Part shown: positions 31,402 to 32,364 of the stretch, piece after piece
Layout of the letters: the number at the start of each line of letters is the position of its first letter
How positions within the stretch are numbered: the first letter of the stretch is position 1
From: Chitinophagaceae bacterium
GTDB taxonomy: Bacteria > Bacteroidota > Bacteroidia > Chitinophagales > Chitinophagaceae
Length of the DNA: 32,364 nucleotides
Reading direction: 5' to 3'
Assembly (NCBI GenBank): GCA_013694745.1
Contig: JACDBU010000166.1
Coordinates: 1-32,364, forward strand
Made by a program: the position numbers and the translations under genes
The notes under the pieces: model-generated
What the model saw: the letters and a program-made list of their open reading frames with translations, nothing else
What the model was told of the DNA's origin: nothing
Databases searched by the model: none

Positions 31402-32364
31402 TTATACCGGAATGTTTAATGTAACTCGCGTACCACTTGCTTTTCCGTTTTTATGCAAATCTTCAAATTGTATAGTAGCCTCAATATTAAAAAGCATGTT
31501 TACAATATCTATCCTGTCCCTGGTTATTTGCATACCAAACGATTTATGTTTGGTTGCCGATTTGCTTTTTAGTTCATTTGCTTTTTCCCGCCCTATACCA
31601 TTATCCTCAATAATTACCTGTAATATATTTTCCTGATGCTGCGTAATCGTGATATCTAAATTACCGCTTTCAGTTTTTTGCATAAGCCCATGCCATATTG
31701 CATTTTCCACATACGGCTGAATTAATAATGGCGGCAATTGAACAAATTGCTGATCAATATTTTTATCAACCTTTATGGTGGTTATGAATTTATCTCCAAA
31801 TCGTAATTTTTCCATATCAATATATAATTGTAAAGCCTGCAAATCAGCTTCCAGAGGAACTCTTGATGACTTACTGTTTTCAAGAACCTGCCGTATGAGC
31901 CTGGAGAATTGTGTAAGATAATGCGATGCTTTTACACTATCATTTTCTAAAATATATTTATTGATACTGTTGAGCACATTAAAAATAAAATGAGGATTCA
32001 TTTGTGCACGCAAGGCTACCATTTCTGTTTCAGCAATTTGCTTTTCAAATTCAGCTTTTACCTGTTTCAATTCAGCTACGCTGCTTTTTGCAAATCCTTT
32101 TGCTTTTTCTTCTTCAATTCGTTGGCGGTAAAAAATATAAACCAGGGATAATATGACAAGAATACCAAGAATTTTAAACCACCAGGTTTGATACCAGGCA
32201 GGGATAATTACAATGGTTAACAATTGCATAGCTGGTCCTTGGAGTCCATCGTTATTAATAGCTTTTACAAAAAAATTATATTTACCAGGAGGTAATTGCG
32301 TATAGTATGCCGTTGTTCTGTTGGCTGCATATACCCAACCCTTATCTATACCAACAAGTTTATA
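31402..32364 (-). CDS. LytS/YpdA-type sensor histidine kinase with Y_Y_Y domain, truncated at the window edge
   Basis: Only the C-terminal 320 residues are present; the frame is open through the last base of the window. An apparent ATG at 32229 is internal. The visible part begins with the Y_Y_Y domain end (YKLVGIDKGWVYAAN ... YYTQLPPGKYNFFVKAINNDG), then a transmembrane helix (WWFKILGILVILSLVYIFY), a coiled coil, the His_kinase box MNPHFIFNVLNSINKYIL with the phosphoacceptor His, and an ATPase domain with N box NAIWHGLMQK and G box IEDNGIGREKA. In Bacteroidota this arrangement normally follows a periplasmic beta-propeller sensor, expected upstream outside the window. Partner of the LytTR regulator 9 bases downstream. 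Confidence 0.93.
   Translation of the reverse strand, partial: YKLVGIDKGWVYAANRTTAYYTQLPPGKYNFFVKAINNDGLQGPAMQLLTIVIIPAWYQTWWFKILGILVILSLVYIFYRQRIEEEKAKGFAKSSVAELKQVKAEFEKQIAETEMVALRAQMNPHFIFNVLNSINKYILENDSVKASHYLTQFSRLIRQVLENSKSSRVPLEADLQALQLYIDMEKLRFGDKFITTIKVDKNIDQQFVQLPPLLIQPYVENAIWHGLMQKTESGNLDITITQHQENILQVIIEDNGIGREKANELKSKSATKHKSFGMQITRDRIDIVNMLFNIEATIQFEDLHKNGKASGTRVTLNIPV

Overview
The window looks like a chromosomal segment of a Bacteroidota bacterium, most likely family Chitinophagaceae (a Ferruginibacter-like organism is a guess). The reasons are low GC, very weak ribosome-binding sites, promoter elements of the TAnnTTTG type, a PorT-like and a RemB-like protein, a secreted protease with a type IX secretion (T9SS) C-terminal domain, signal peptides ending in A/G-Q, and a two-component kinase with a Y_Y_Y domain. 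No rRNA, tRNA, CRISPR array, insertion sequence or prophage was seen.

Region 1 (1-4797): the last 37 codons of a 2-oxo acid dehydrogenase E2 subunit, then a tightly overlapping four-gene operon: UbiA-type prenyltransferase, type III polyketide synthase (TTG start overlapping the UbiA stop), class I methyltransferase and FAD-dependent oxidoreductase. A DCC-family thiol-disulfide protein and a CoA-binding protein follow. The first four genes look like a small pathway for a methylated, oxidised and possibly prenylated phenolic or quinone-like lipid. It resembles the Streptomyces srsABC logic but carries a UbiA enzyme with degenerate Asp motifs. This is the best candidate for an undescribed system.

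Region 2 (4798-8127): a small secreted protein and a metzincin-like T9SS protease, a clear terminator, a YkuK-like RNase H-fold protein, and a membrane-protein gene broken by two in-frame TAA codons that both look like former CAA.

Region 3 (8128-20247): housekeeping genes: engB, ubiE/menG followed by porT, a RemB-like outer-membrane protein divergent from dihydroorotase, a MutS-like ATPase, a YifB/ComM ATPase, an ABC exporter, a DUF983 protein, a YjlB-like cupin and an e(P4)-type acid phosphatase.

Region 4 (20291-23607): a metal-uptake operon (outer-membrane channel, substrate-binding protein, permease) without its ATPase gene. Its promoter has a perfect -7 element next to an inverted repeat that looks like an operator.

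Region 5 (23608-26597): HU-family protein, TPR protein, a 29-residue very basic protein of the AURKAIP1/COX24 type, and RNase G/E.

Region 6 (26678-32364, all minus strand): a sensor kinase cut by the window edge, its LytTR response regulator, a secreted adhesin-like protein with repeated head motifs and an S74 intramolecular-chaperone domain, and a large secreted protein of unknown function.
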